Assembly (NCBI GenBank): GCA_956465555.1
Contig: OY101115.1
Coordinates: forward strand, 1,674,001-1,738,000
DNA: 64,000 bases
Source of the DNA: Nitzschia sp. pyKryTriq1
Taxonomy: Eukaryota > Bacillariophyta > Bacillariophyceae > Bacillariales > Bacillariaceae
Direction of reading: 5' to 3'
The position numbers and the translations under genes are program-made. The notes beneath the pieces are model-generated. The model made no database searches. It was given only the letters and a program-made list of their open reading frames with translations, and was not told the origin of the DNA. Shown in pieces: positions 20,782 through 31,835 of this stretch (position 1 is the first letter of the stretch; each line of letters starts with the position of its first letter).

Positions 20782-22028
20782 ATGACTTTTCTTTTCGTTC
20801 TTTTCATCTTACTTTTGTTTTTCCTCCTTCCAACCTTCTCAGTACGAGAACCTGGAAATGGTAGGCGTGGTGGTGTTGGCCGTGTTGGTAGGCGTGGTGG
20901 TGGACGGGGCGAGGGACTAGGACGTTTCCGTGCTGGTCGGCTTGGACGAGGAGTGAATGGTGGGGTGCTTCATGGTCGGCCGGGTGGCAGAAGAGCAGGA
21001 CAGAATAATGAAATACACGGAAATCAAAATCAAAATCAAAATCAAAATCAACAGCAGCAGGAGCAAGAAGGTCAAAGCTTTGATGACGCCTTTGCGGTTT
21101 TGACTTATGGGCTTCAAATTGTTGGCTTCCAACGGATCGGCAACAACCGAACATCAAACGATCGGTTTCGTGCCCACTATGGCATTTCCGCCAAAGCGAT
21201 TCTCGCAATTTATTGCGATCTCGGCCCAGCAGATACCTGCATGAAAGATTTGCTCATAGCCATGAATTGGCTCAAATGTTACGAAGTTGAGCACTGCATG
21301 AGCAGCAGGTGGAAGACGAGTGAACAAACACTCCGCGAGAAGGTTCGGGAATATGTTGCGAAGATTCGTGAGCTGAAAGCTCAAAAGGTAAGTAGATGGT
21401 GGCCATTGATTGAGCAATTTTTTTTATTTTTGACTCATCAATACTTGTACTTTGTTTATACTAGATCGTCTTTGACGGTTTTGGGGACGAGGTGTTTATC
21501 ATTTCGATTGACGGCGTTCACTGCCGAATTTATGAGCCACGGGCTGACGACCCCGGCTCAAAGCATTACTCCCACAAGTTTCATGCTGCGGGAGTCAACT
21601 ATGAGCTTGGGATTGCGATCTGGAGCAACAGGTTGGTCTGGATCGCCGGTCCCTTTCATGCATCTCAGCATGATATCACCATCTTTCGGGGTGGAACGAC
21701 TGACATCCCATTGGTAGAAAGGGATCAGAATGCCCTTTTCTTCCAAATTCCCGAGGGAAAGAAAGCCATTGCCGATTCTGGCTATGAAGGTGAAGCATAC
21801 GAAGGGGGGCCGATTTCGATCTCTCGGGAGCTGGACGATCCCGTCACCAGAAGCTTTAAAGCCCGTGTAAAGTCTCGGCACGAGTCCTTTAACGGGCGCC
21901 TGAAGGGCTTCAATGTCCTTGACTCTGCCTTCCGTCATGGCAGAGACAAGCACGAGGCCGCCTTCGAGGCTGTCTGTGTGGCCGTTCAATATGATCTAGA
22001 GAACGGCCACCCTTTGTTCGGCATTTAG
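20782..22028 (+). CDS. DDE transposase, PIF/Harbinger-like (DDE_Tnp_4)
   Basis: Exons 20782-21387 and 21465-22028 flank a 77-bp intron (GTAAGT...CTAG) and encode about 389 residues. The N-terminal third is Gly/Arg-rich, then Gln/Asn-rich (a QNQNQN hexanucleotide repeat near 21022). A helical region follows (SSRWKTSEQTLREKVREYV), then the catalytic core: first Asp in SIDGVHCRI, second in IADSGYEGE, Glu in RHESFNGRLK. These are the signatures of the DDE_Tnp_4 endonuclease. The hydrophobic first 20 residues (MTFLFVLFILLLFFLLP) are odd for a nuclear enzyme. They are encoded by a polypyrimidine stretch ending TTCTCAG, so an unseen upstream exon spliced there is a real alternative. Confidence 0.85.
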
Positions 22029-22157
22029 CTGTACGTGGCTTAATATTTAGTACTACCAGACTATGTAATAGCTAGAGCTTACTACTATTTATGTACGCGT
22101 CTTACGTATTTAGTAGACTATTAGCTGACACGGTAGAGAAAATCAGCTGCTAGCCAG

Positions 22158-23222
22158 CTAGCTTGGACGAACATTTTCGTCTTCCGAATCTTGCTCGTGT
22201 TGACGTCGGCCGACCTTGTTTCGCCGGAATTGCCACGCAGGGATCTCCTTTTCCTTTCTTTTCTCTTGGTAGAGATGATGTCGAAAGGCCTTGGGAGAAA
22301 ATTCTAAATGTGATGGATCGTCCTGCCTGATGAGGCCGGGCTTTCGACCTGTCTTGGCCTTTGCTTCCTCGGCAAGCAACACCTTCGACTGGTGAGTGTC
22401 GTAGAAAGGTTGGCCAGTGATGTCCAGTGCTCCTCGCGGATAGAGAGCACGGTCATGGACAAGATTGGCCTTGTCGTTGGACACTACTGTGAGATCCCTG
22501 TCAATCTTTTCTTTCATATTTTTGTGGTACTCCTTGAACTTTTTGAAGGGTCGACGATTGAATTCTTCAATGTCGTTGTGGATTGTTTGGAGATCCACAA
22601 AATGGATCTCCGACTGCTCATCTAGCAGCATTGCGCGTAGGCGAGCCCGGGCTTGCGATTTTTGCCAGGGCGACAGAGTTCGTCCTTTGGAATCGGCCTT
22701 CGTCTTCCGTTTGTCGGCTTCCGTGGTTGGTGGAACCTCGTCGGGAGCGAAAACCTCGTTCCTTTTTGCCATCACCTCCTCTCCCGTTTCATCCAAAGAT
22801 AACCTGTAGAGGTATCTCGGATGAAACGGTTCTTGGACAATTGTCGCAGGGACAATGTCTCCAGATTCCTCATACTTGATGAAGACCTTCTTTGTCCCCG
22901 AAGAGATGATGGAACGAGGCGTTGTTGTCCCTTGTCCACTTCGCCCTCTTCCCGGACCGCTGGCACGTCCGCCACTTCGCCCTCTGCCCGTTGGACCACC
23001 CGCTGCTCTCTCTCCTACACGCCCACCATCGCGTCCACCGCCGCGTCCACCACGCACTTCGCCTCTACGTCCGCCACGCCCCCCAAGCGTTTCGCCTCCT
23101 CTCTGGCTTGCACGTCCGCCACTTCGCCCTCTCCCCGTTGGACCACCGTTTTGCGCTGCTATCTCTCCGCGTCCACGCCCATCGCGTCCACCGCCGCGTC
23201 CACCTCGAGTGACAGATGCCAT
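22158..23222 (-). CDS. RGG-box transposon protein, function unknown
   Basis: The ATG at 23222 starts MASVTRGGRGG. The first 100 residues are RGG/GRG repeats with two near-identical GGPTGRGRSGGRAS blocks. A short beta-rich module follows (KVFIKYEESGDIVPATIV...YLYRLSLDETG), reminiscent of a small chromatin-binding fold. A helical basic C-terminus ends EDENVRPS. 354 residues. It is convergent with the transposase (130 bp between stops). The gene-carrying copy at 802-3411 retains only its promoter and first codons. RGG stretches suggest nucleic-acid binding. The longer upstream frame through the palindrome array was rejected as start. Confidence 0.65.
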   Translation of the reverse strand: MASVTRGGRGGGRDGRGRGEIAAQNGGPTGRGRSGGRASQRGGETLGGRGGRRGEVRGGRGGGRDGGRVGERAAGGPTGRGRSGGRASGPGRGRSGQGTTTPRSIISSGTKKVFIKYEESGDIVPATIVQEPFHPRYLYRLSLDETGEEVMAKRNEVFAPDEVPPTTEADKRKTKADSKGRTLSPWQKSQARARLRAMLLDEQSEIHFVDLQTIHNDIEEFNRRPFKKFKEYHKNMKEKIDRDLTVVSNDKANLVHDRALYPRGALDITGQPFYDTHQSKVLLAEEAKAKTGRKPGLIRQDDPSHLEFSPKAFRHHLYQEKRKEKEIPAWQFRRNKVGRRQHEQDSEDENVRPS

Positions 23223-23636
23223 GGTAGGTGGGAAGAAAAGAGAAAATTGAAGAATGAATCGATGCGAGAGATCTTGGATTTGTTCAATGAGCGATGATGA
23301 AATGCGATGATGAGCGCTGATGAGCGCTGATGCGATGATGCGATGATGCGATGTTTGAAATTCGACGACTAGTCTGTTTACTCTTTTGGGGGTACAGAAA
23401 GGGGGTAGGCCTTGGGCCAAGACTTCTTGGCCTGGGCCAAGACTAGGCCAAGAATTCTTGGCCTGGGCCAAGACTTCTTGGCCTGGGCCAAGAATTCTTG
23501 GCCTGGGCCAAGACTTCTTGGCCTGGGCCAAGCGGGCTTTGCCACGGAGCGTGGCTAGCGCGAAAGAGCATTGTCCAAGCGTGCCCGTAAAGCGAGTTCC
23601 ACGTTAGTGCGCGGTGACCCGCACCCTTGGATGTTC
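23223..23636 (+). repeat. B-type terminus of Harbinger-like element
   Basis: Contains the leader of the RGG gene, GATGATGCGATGATG-type short repeats (23295-23350), and an array of GGCCAAG(A/C)(A/T)TCTTGGCC palindromes (about 23410-23532). The outer stretch matches 802-900 in reverse complement. Confidence 0.85.
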
Positions 23637-23684
23637 CAGTTCTCGCTGAGAGTTACAACGAGAGAGTTACACTCCTAAGGAGAG

Positions 23685-24844
23685 TTACACAATATGCCCC
23701 GACACCACCCAGACCTCTCCATGTGACCTCGAGCTCCAAAGGAGCGGCGGCCAGACGCAAAAGAACACGACATCCATTCCTTCTGCGTCCCTACCCATAT
23801 CATCATCATCATCATCATCTACGGCTGCTGTTTGTTCTCCATTACCATCATTCATAACTTGAGAGTCAAGCTTCTCCATTTCCTCTTCTGCTTCGTATTC
23901 AATTATCTCTGATTGATCTTCAATGGATGCCCAATTGGCAACCATTGCTTGGAGTGCTTCGGGAGGAGACAGCTCTGTAGAATCATTGTCCAAAATGTAA
24001 GTGTCGTTCAGGCTTGGTGGCAAATGTTGTTTTTCCTTTCCTCTCACATTCCCCCCTGCAAGCTTCAGATTAAGAATCAAATTGCAAAGAGTGTCGCATT
24101 CTCCTTTTGTAATTTCTCCTCTCTCATGTCTTGATGATCATCCCACACCAGCATAGAACCAAAAGGAACTGGCTTTGCGTTCGAGCCTTGAGCACAAGTA
24201 TGGCAAACGCCTCTCCCAGTCTAGATCCCAGACGATCTGTCTCCGTCTGGGAATTAAGACACGTCGCCTTCCAGCGCGAGTCTCCCGCACTAGCTTTGAA
24301 GAAGAATTCATAAAAAACGCAGTATATGCCGGGAATCTCCAAGCCCATCTCGAATGCTTCCAGACAGGGTAGAATTGTTTTGTTACCTGCGCAAAAATTA
24401 CATAGATCTGCAGTGGCTGTGTAAGGAATTAGCATGGTCTCCAACCACCTGACTTCTGTTTCACTCACCTATGAACTGGTTCAGCATGGACGAGAACACC
24501 GTACTTCTTCTAGTCGTCAACCCCATTGCTATCATATTCTTCTTTTTACCATTTGCTGTCGTCCAAAGCAACTCCAAGTAGAACCTCTTTGACTCGTTGT
24601 CTGAATCCGAATTCCTCAATCCTACTAGCCTATCCTTGCAATCCCTAACAAACTTTTTGAACAGAATACCTCCAACCTTCAGCTCCTCGTTCTGGTTGTA
24701 AAGGAACTTTACCTTCTCAAACAGCTCATCTTTGACCCAGCTTTTCAAAACCACAAAGTCATCCTGGCATACAGACTGTTTCCTGGCAGTACCAACACCA
24801 CCCGGAACCATATTCGATGCATTAACACCTTCGTTTTCCGACAT
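23685..24844 (-). pseudogene. Unknown gene, apparently disrupted, beside the transposon
   Basis: The ATG at 24844 begins MSENEGVNASN, with DFVVLKSWVKDELFEKVKF and CKDRLVGLRNSDSDNE, and the exon runs to 24469 (ATAG|GTGAGT). Splicing to about 24386 (GCGCAG) continues GNKTILPCLEAFEMGLEIPG. Further downstream the plausible reading shifts to VPFGSMLVWDDHQDMREEKL and again to LILNLKLAGGNVRGKEKQHL and an acidic tail with seven Asp. At least two frame changes are needed after the intron, and the frame ends close to the transposon's right end. Either the gene is decayed or introns are missed. No family is recognised, though similar KSWVKDELF proteins seem typical of diatoms. Confidence 0.45.
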
Positions 24845-25442
24845 CGTCGCTCGGTTTTGTGTGCACTACCAACCTGCCGATTGATCGATCGACTCTTCCT
24901 TCAAATGACGAAATTGCGCCGGGCTAACCTTCCGTTTGAATCGAAATTGTTTAGATAATCCCCACGCCAGCCAGCACAACCGTGTTTAAGGCTGGGATCT
25001 AAGAACGCGCACACCCCGCTTCCCCCCGAACGCCAACGGGCCAACGCTGAAACTACTCTTACCAACTCCAAAGCCAAGTCTCATACGCGAAAATTGCTTC
25101 AAAAACTGTAACTCGCCGTGAAATACTGAACAACACTCTGTCCACCGTCGTCGTTTTAATTTTCGTTCAAAATGAATCATCGTATGACTAAAAAAGTTCG
25201 TCTAGTTGATTAAAATTGGACCAATAAATAATTGTTCAAATCTACGTCCCGAATTTTTTCGCGTCGCACGCCCACGCGCGTCTGAACGACGGGGAGGTTT
25301 GACACTGCTCTAATATTGTCCTCTCTTTTATTTGTCTGGGCATTGAGAAAATCGAAAGCAGGATCGTGGATCGTCGCCGGTCGCCGTCAGTCTCATCGGG
25401 TGTCAATGACCTTCGTGCACCAGGAGTAATAGGCAGCCGCTC
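24845..25442. other. Intergenic, no supported gene
   Basis: This is the divergent space between the disrupted gene and the DUF1764 gene. I see no repeats of note and no GTAC tract. Only short non-convincing frames occur. Confidence 0.45.
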
Positions 25443-25859
25443 ATGAAGAGTTTGAGGCCAATGAAGAGGAAAGATACTGAAGGGCGAGACGATGCCGTAG
25501 CGCGAGATAAAAAGTCAAGAAAACCCTGCCAGGACTCGTCGCCGCCGCCCAAGTCTGGACACGATGCAATCGATTCCATTTTTTCAAAGAAAAAGAGCAA
25601 ATTGTCGTCAAATGATCAGGCAAGCCACCAAAATAAGGGAACCAAAAGGCGAAAAACTTGCAACTCGTCTGCGGAGCGATCCTTTTCCCATTCCGCCAAA
25701 GAATGGGTCGATGATGGGCTTGGTGGAAAATTTAACCAAGAGGGTTTTACTGGCCGTATTGAGGATGGAGTCAAGATTTTCAAAGCCCACGTATTGAACC
25801 AACCGAAGGCCGGAACGACGAAGGACTGTCCGTTTGATTGCAGTTGCTGTTTCATATGA
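25443..25859 (+). CDS. DUF1764-family protein
   Basis: A single exon from the ATG at 25443 encodes 138 residues. Two family hallmarks are present: an IDSIFSKKKSK segment near residue 40 (the conserved ID-IF-KK start of the domain) and the carboxyl end DCPFDCSCCF, which closes nearly all DUF1764 proteins. Between them lies a Lys/Ser-rich stretch and DDGLGGKFNQEGFTGRIEDG, aligning with the family's conserved middle. Function is unknown. The basic composition suggests a nuclear or nucleolar role (inference). It converges on DIM1 with about 200 bp between stops. Confidence 0.8.
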   Translation: MKSLRPMKRKDTEGRDDAVARDKKSRKPCQDSSPPPKSGHDAIDSIFSKKKSKLSSNDQASHQNKGTKRRKTCNSSAERSFSHSAKEWVDDGLGGKFNQEGFTGRIEDGVKIFKAHVLNQPKAGTTKDCPFDCSCCFI

Positions 25860-26062
25860 CCGCCTCCGTTGCCGATATTGAATAAAATCGGAGTAATTGG
25901 ATTTCGGCGTTCGGCCACCGAGTCTTGTTCTGCAGAGTAAAACAAGTTCACCGGAAGCAGTCACAGAAGAAGTGGTAGGCATTTTCCAAATAGGTTTTAC
26001 ACATTTCTTAGTGAAAAGAATATACAACTGAAAATTCTGATGATGTCCTGGTCGAGTCTTCC

Positions 26063-27200
<1,138 letters not shown>

Positions 27201-27875
27201 TTTGAACTCTTGATTTCTGATTAACGGGGAAGTGGAAAGAGGAAAGAGTGTTACTTGTGTTGCACTACCGAGTATGATGCAAGCACGAGAGACCGCAGCA
27301 GACAGAAAAGCAAAGAGAGAGAGAGATCGAATTTCGCATTTTCGCATGTCTTTCTCGTGTTTTTTTCATTCCGGTCGGTCGTTGGTTGGTGGTTAAATCC
27401 CGGAACTTCGCCGTACTTGGACAGTACCAGTACGTACAGTATGTACTGGTATGACACCGTACGGTACCGGTACCGTATGTACTTGTGATACGAGGAGAGG
27501 CCGGCCAGACGGATGGACGTCAACGCACGTTGAACGGACGGATCATCCATCTGATGATGCTGAGATCTGAGATGAGACAAGAGGATGAGATGAGTGATGA
27601 GAAGGTTTCGTGTTTCGGTTACACGTGGATGAAAATGGATGACGTTTTTACCACGCTCACGCACGCACGTCCACCAATTCGTTCGTTCGCTAGCTCGCCA
27701 GAACAACAAGCCGTCGTCGGTGACAAAAGTGACAAATACTGGTAATAATTTTTTATTTGTTCTGCAACCCATCATCATCGATCGCGTCCTCTCATTTCAT
27801 CTTCTCTTTGATACTTTCGTTCTGCAGTACGGTAGGACCATCCAAAACGCACGAAAAGGGCTGCCCATTCAAGAT
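27201..27875. promoter_or_regulatory. Shared divergent promoter region with GTAC tract
   Basis: The 675-bp space separates the ATGs of DIM1 (minus) and the plastid-directed protein (plus). A GTAC tract (about 27415-27485, including CCGTACGGTACCGGTACCG) sits near its middle. GATGATGCTGAGATCTGAGATGAGA-type repeats follow at about 27550-27600. No ORF is supported. Confidence 0.45.
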
Positions 27876-29515
27876 ATGAATTTCTCAATTGCACTATCAT
27901 ACTTGTTGCTGATCGACAGCGCCAGAGCTTTCAGCGTAACGCCGAGTTCGGCCGCTCACAAATCCCGATCTACCAAAACCATTGCTCGGTCCAAGCTGTT
28001 CGGCATTCTCGATGAAATCAATAGCGACAGCTACACTCTTGGAGGAAGCTCAAAAGAGGACAATGTTGCCCGCGATGATTTTGAGATATTTCTCGCTGAA
28101 CTTGTTTTCTCGACGAATGACCCGCGCGTTGACATCATGAACAACTACGAGCAGGCATCAAGTGACCAGTTCTTGTCCTGGATGGAGAAAAAGGCAGAGA
28201 ACTCGAAAGACCCCGAGGAGAGATTGGCACTTAAGGACTTGTATGAAATGATTCTCGATGTCAAAAAGAGGGTAGACTTATCGAAGCTTGCCGAGGACCG
28301 TCTTGCTCGAGAGGCCGAGCTGGCGGAAGAGCAGCGGATTCAAGAGGCGGAGGAAGAGGCGGCGGCTGGCCGAAAGATGAGCAACACGGATGTTTTGCGC
28401 AAGGCAGCTGCGATCAGCTCGGCAAAGTCTTCAGTGGACAAGGAGGATGTGCATGAGAAGAAATCTTTCTTTGAAACACAACTGACTCCGGAGATCAGGA
28501 TGAGTTACGAAGACACTCTCCAGAAGCTTCTCCCGCCGTACAAGCCCGGTGAAACGCCAGGATCAGTTGTGGCATCAAATTATGATAAGTTTGATGCTCA
28601 ATTTGTGAAGGTACTTACGGAGAGGGCTACAAATGGCGAGGAAGAATCAGCGGCGTTGTTGGATGCTTTGGCGACAGAGCAGAGCAAGCGAATTTCGGCT
28701 GCTGCTGAAACTCTCAAGAATATTTTGGCGCTGGGAGACCCAATGAAAATGGAAGGAGCTCTGGTTCGACTGGCAAGGGAAGGGAAAACTGACGAGTCTT
28801 TTCTCTTGTTGCTGGAAGCTAACGAAACTCAGGCTCGCGATGCCGGCGCACTCGGTCCAGCCGAGCTCATGAAAAAGCTTCGCTTGCGTGCAGCCGAAGA
28901 GAAAGACAAGCAAGTTTCGAGCAAGGAAATTCGTCTGATAAGGAAGCTTCTCCGAGCTGAAGATTCACAGGCGCGTGAAAAGATTCTTGAGGATGCCTTC
29001 ACTCCACGAGAAAACCTCCTGGTAAGCATGTTTCGTATTTGTATTTTCGTTCCGTCAAGGATGTCTAGGTCTGATATGTATTGCATCTCTTTTATTAGGT
29101 GGCTGGAACAGCCGAGAATGCAATGAAAGCTATTGACGGAGAGCAACCGGAGCAGGAAAAACCTATGCCTGACGTCCCGCCACCAGATTTCATCAACGCG
29201 TGCAAAGCTGTGATGTTGAATTTTGGAAATCTCGAGTACGATGGTGACCGCGGGGATTTGGCATCCCGAATCAAGCAGATTGCGGCGGAAGCAGAGGTTG
29301 TTGCAACCAGAATTTATGGCCAAGGAATGAGTGTTCGGGACCAACAAGACAGGGCTTGGGCGGAACAAACCACTTCTATATTTGATCTTGAGAAAATGGA
29401 ACTTGAAGCTGAAGCACGGGGAGAAAGTGCACCATGGACCAATCCGAATGCAGACGATGATATGTTACTTCCTGGTTTTGATGCAAAGGGAAGAATGAAG
29501 GTCGGAGGCCAATAA
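27876..29515 (+). CDS. Plastid-directed protein of unknown function
   Basis: Exons 27876-29021 and 29099-29515 around a 77-bp intron encode 520 residues. The N-terminus MNFSIALSYLLLIDSARAFSV is a signal peptide followed by ARAF-S, the bipartite plastid presequence type of diatoms. The mature protein is mostly helical and charged, with heptad-rich stretches (LAREAELAEEQRIQEAEEEA; ALLDALATEQSKRISAAAETL), IRLIRKLLRAEDSQ, and a C-terminal DFINACKAVMLNFGNLEYDG. No enzyme motif is recognised. It is probably a conserved photosynthetic-lineage protein. The start was chosen for the signal peptide; the frame is open further upstream. It converges with the next gene (163 bp between stops). Confidence 0.8.
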
Positions 29516-29678
29516 GCCTTGTAGTATTTTTTTTCTGCCGTGACGTGCTGAGCATGCTGGGCCGTGCCAGCACGTTCGAGATTTACGGAGAGAACGACAC
29601 TTTTCCTGGACTTTCTTTATACTTTTCACGACAAAGAAAGTCTTGCATTTACAAATACATACTAAAATAGCACCGGTA

Positions 29679-30656
29679 CTAGTAAAGGTAGGCCGCAACT
29701 TCCACCAATAAGTTTTCCCGCTTGCTTGATCTGCATTTTCTCGAGAATAGTCTTACAAAAGGATTTTTGCACTTCAGAACATCAGTCGTCTGCACATCCG
29801 ATTGGCCGGGGCTTATGGGTGCAGGGGATGCCCGTTCGCTTTCGCCTTCGTTACTCTGTTTGTCCATTTCCGCCGCGAAGGCCTCATCCTTCGATTTTAG
29901 AGGTCTAATATCCTCCAACATTGCAGAAAATTCAGCGTCGAAGTTTTTTCGGCAGATCTCGGCTCCTGAATCTTCCTCGTGTGTGGGTTCTGACTCTGTT
30001 GCAAACGAGGAGAGGGGGTCGATGTTGGTATGAGTAGCATTAGTATTGCCTGATAAATGGTCTGACTGCAAGTGTTGATATCTTGACACGTGCTCCCTTC
30101 TTGACCATGCCCAGAAGATGCAGACAAGCAAAATGGCCACGGCAAAGGTGACGATTCTTCTTCTCCTCCTCTTTTTACGCGCTTTCTCCCTGTAGGCCTC
30201 CAACCTAGATATTTTTGCCTTTGAAGCCCGACTCGCAGGAGCATTGTTGTTCCGCTTCACCTTGGTATAGTCAACGATAGGGACGTAGTCTTGGTCGCCC
30301 ATCGAAGCCGAAGAAACCTTTTCCCATCGTGGTGGTGCTCGTGGCTGCGAGGCTTGCGGTGGCTCTGACCCCACCATGGCCCCTTTCTCGGGCGAGTTCG
30401 CTGGAAGCTGTGGGAGGGGACGCCCCTTTCCTGGTGTGTCTGAAGCTCTGGATCCCGCATCCTTCGCTGTCGAGTCGGTGACAGAAGCCAGCACGCTTGC
30501 CACATCTCTTAGACTCAGTGACCCCAGGGACGCTAAGGAGGCGCCGCCGTCGTAGACTTCATTTGTGATGGAATTGGAACTGTTGGACTGGAGACGATCC
30601 AACAATGCCTCCGATTCCTTGAGGACGTCGTCAATATCCGCGGCGTCACTTCCCAT
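29679..30656 (-). CDS. Single-pass membrane protein, function unknown
   Basis: A single exon encodes 325 residues. The first 150 are acidic, then Pro/Ser-rich. A very basic KARKKRRRRR segment precedes one membrane helix (IVTFAVAILLVCIFWAW, about residues 165-182), so the N-terminus should be cytosolic (type II). The lumenal part has an N-glycosylation-type NTNATHTN, an acidic stretch and a few Cys near the end (KCKNPFVRLFSRKC). No family is recognised. The ATG at 30656 is the first in frame. Confidence 0.7.
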   Translation of the reverse strand: MGSDAADIDDVLKESEALLDRLQSNSSNSITNEVYDGGASLASLGSLSLRDVASVLASVTDSTAKDAGSRASDTPGKGRPLPQLPANSPEKGAMVGSEPPQASQPRAPPRWEKVSSASMGDQDYVPIVDYTKVKRNNNAPASRASKAKISRLEAYREKARKKRRRRRIVTFAVAILLVCIFWAWSRREHVSRYQHLQSDHLSGNTNATHTNIDPLSSFATESEPTHEEDSGAEICRKNFDAEFSAMLEDIRPLKSKDEAFAAEMDKQSNEGESERASPAPISPGQSDVQTTDVLKCKNPFVRLFSRKCRSSKRENLLVEVAAYLY

Positions 30657-30844
30657 CCTGTTTTATAGAGGTGCAAATGTCCGCTGTCTTTAAACTCATC
30701 CCATTTATTGCATACTTCGTATACCAGTTATAACTGTACGAAGTAGTCTCTCTCGCACTATCGCTGGTAGAGGCTCTACTCTCTCTCTCTACCGGTAGTA
30801 GAGTATCTCTTTTAAAGCAGCGAAAAAGTGCTGTCTAATTTACA
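30657..30844. repeat. CTCTA/TAGTAG-rich flank
   Basis: Imperfect CTCTCTACCGGTAGTAGAG palindromic words occur here, as does the AAAAAGTGCTGTCTAATTTA word shared with 8455-8485. No gene is seen. Confidence 0.4.
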
Positions 30845-31452
30845 GTACTGTGAATGTAGTCGAAAAAAAATCTACCATAAAATCTACTAACAATAACACG
30901 GGGTTCTCATCTCCGAAATCGTACAAGTCGGTGCGCTCTCACCCCTTTTGGACGCGAAATGCGTCAAGTCGGTTGGAGAGCCGAAAGCACACGGTGGGCA
31001 CGCGGTGTCAACAAGTCGCGAAACACAACAGTAGCTAGTATTATGATGCATCTCGTAGCAGTACTTGTACAACTACTTGTACTTGTACTCGTCTCTACTC
31101 TAGCTAGAGCTACTAGCTAGTAGTAGAGTAGAGAGCTGAGGTAATTTAGTAACTACTGTCACTCTAGTAGTACTAAGTACTATATCGTAAAGCAGCGAAG
31201 TACTAGTACTACTACACTCTGTGGCTGCTTTACGATATTACAAGTACTGACTAAAAATAATTCTAGAGAGTCGCTAGCTTGCTCGCTGATGGCACTACAC
31301 AGTACTACTACTATGTGGCTTGTTTATCCTGCTTGAGACGACGGGCTTCTTCTTTTTGATAGGCATCTTCCTCTGCCATTTGCTTGCTTGATCTTGTATT
31401 CGGTCAGCAGTGGTAGGTATTCCCTCCGGCGGTACTAGCTGCTCAATGATGG
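30845..31452. repeat. 608-bp direct repeat, copy 1
   Basis: Apart from one visible C/T difference, this is identical to 32623-33230. It contains GTACTTGTAC and CTAGCTAG-rich palindromic sequence. A perfect 14-bp inverted repeat forms a hairpin (arms 31183-31196 and 31224-31237). The right third reads on the minus strand as a Lys/Glu-rich tail (MAEEDAYQKEEARRLKQDKQ). Similarity resumes at about 31601-31650 (CAGAATGATTTCTTCTTCG), which pairs with 33234 onward. Confidence 0.92.
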
Positions 31453-31835
31453 ATGAGGCTTCTTTCGTTTTGCTGCTGGTATTGTTCTTCTTCCCCCTGT
31501 TGAAAGCTAGCAGTATTCTTCCTCTGACGATGATGAGAGATTTTTCCTTTTGAGGAATGCTTCTCCTGGAGTAGCTGCAATGCCTGGACTCGGATCGGGC
31601 AGAATGATTTCTTCTTCGTTGTCATCCTCATCATTGTCGTCGTCAATATCGCTTGCACGTACTGGGACCACAGATCCTCAAATTCACGAGACAATTTATT
31701 CACGAGAGACCCCTTGTTCTGCTCCGGGGCCGGAGCCTCCGGAGCCTGCTGCTGTTTCTGCTTCCGCTTCGGGGCCGGAGCCGGTACTGGAGCCGGAGCC
31801 CTCTTCTTCTGTTTCTGCTTTCGCGTCTGACCCAT
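31443..31835 (-). CDS. Uncertain low-complexity ORF beside the duplication
   Basis: The ATG at 31835 starts MGQTRKQKQKKRAPAP and gives a Lys/Pro/Gln-rich protein to 31443. A different frame in the middle (SDIDDDNDEDDNEEEIILPD) has a much more natural acidic composition and recurs next to the second repeat copy. The true gene may therefore be spliced or frame-shifted, with its 3' part inside the repeat. It is probably a lineage-specific disordered protein or its remnant. Confidence 0.3.
   Translation of the reverse strand: MGQTRKQKQKKRAPAPVPAPAPKRKQKQQQAPEAPAPEQNKGSLVNKLSREFEDLWSQYVQAILTTTMMRMTTKKKSFCPIRVQALQLLQEKHSSKGKISHHRQRKNTASFQQGEEEQYQQQNERSLIHH

Larger units (their letters stand above)
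17691..23636 (-). mobile_element. Harbinger-like DNA transposon, apparently complete
   Basis: This 5.9-kb element starts GAACATCCAAGG and ends CCTTGGATGTTC, flanked by CAG at 17688-17690 and 23637-23639. The outer roughly 35 bp of the two ends are imperfect inverted copies. Inside each lies a long array of an 18-bp palindrome. It encodes four proteins: an EAK-repeat ORF and a long accessory ORF on the minus strand, a spliced DDE_Tnp_4-type transposase on the plus strand, and an RGG-box protein on the minus strand. The DDE residues are present and the frames are open, so it may be active or recently so. It is inverted relative to the gene-carrying copy at 802-3411. The Harbinger assignment is by transposase type and CWG target duplication. 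The second protein is not an obvious Myb/SANT factor, which is unusual. Confidence 0.85.

Noticed and set aside
20782-20850. Signal peptide on the transposase
   Set aside because: A secreted transposase makes no sense. The hydrophobic stretch is a polypyrimidine tract ending TTCTCAG and may be intron or leader.
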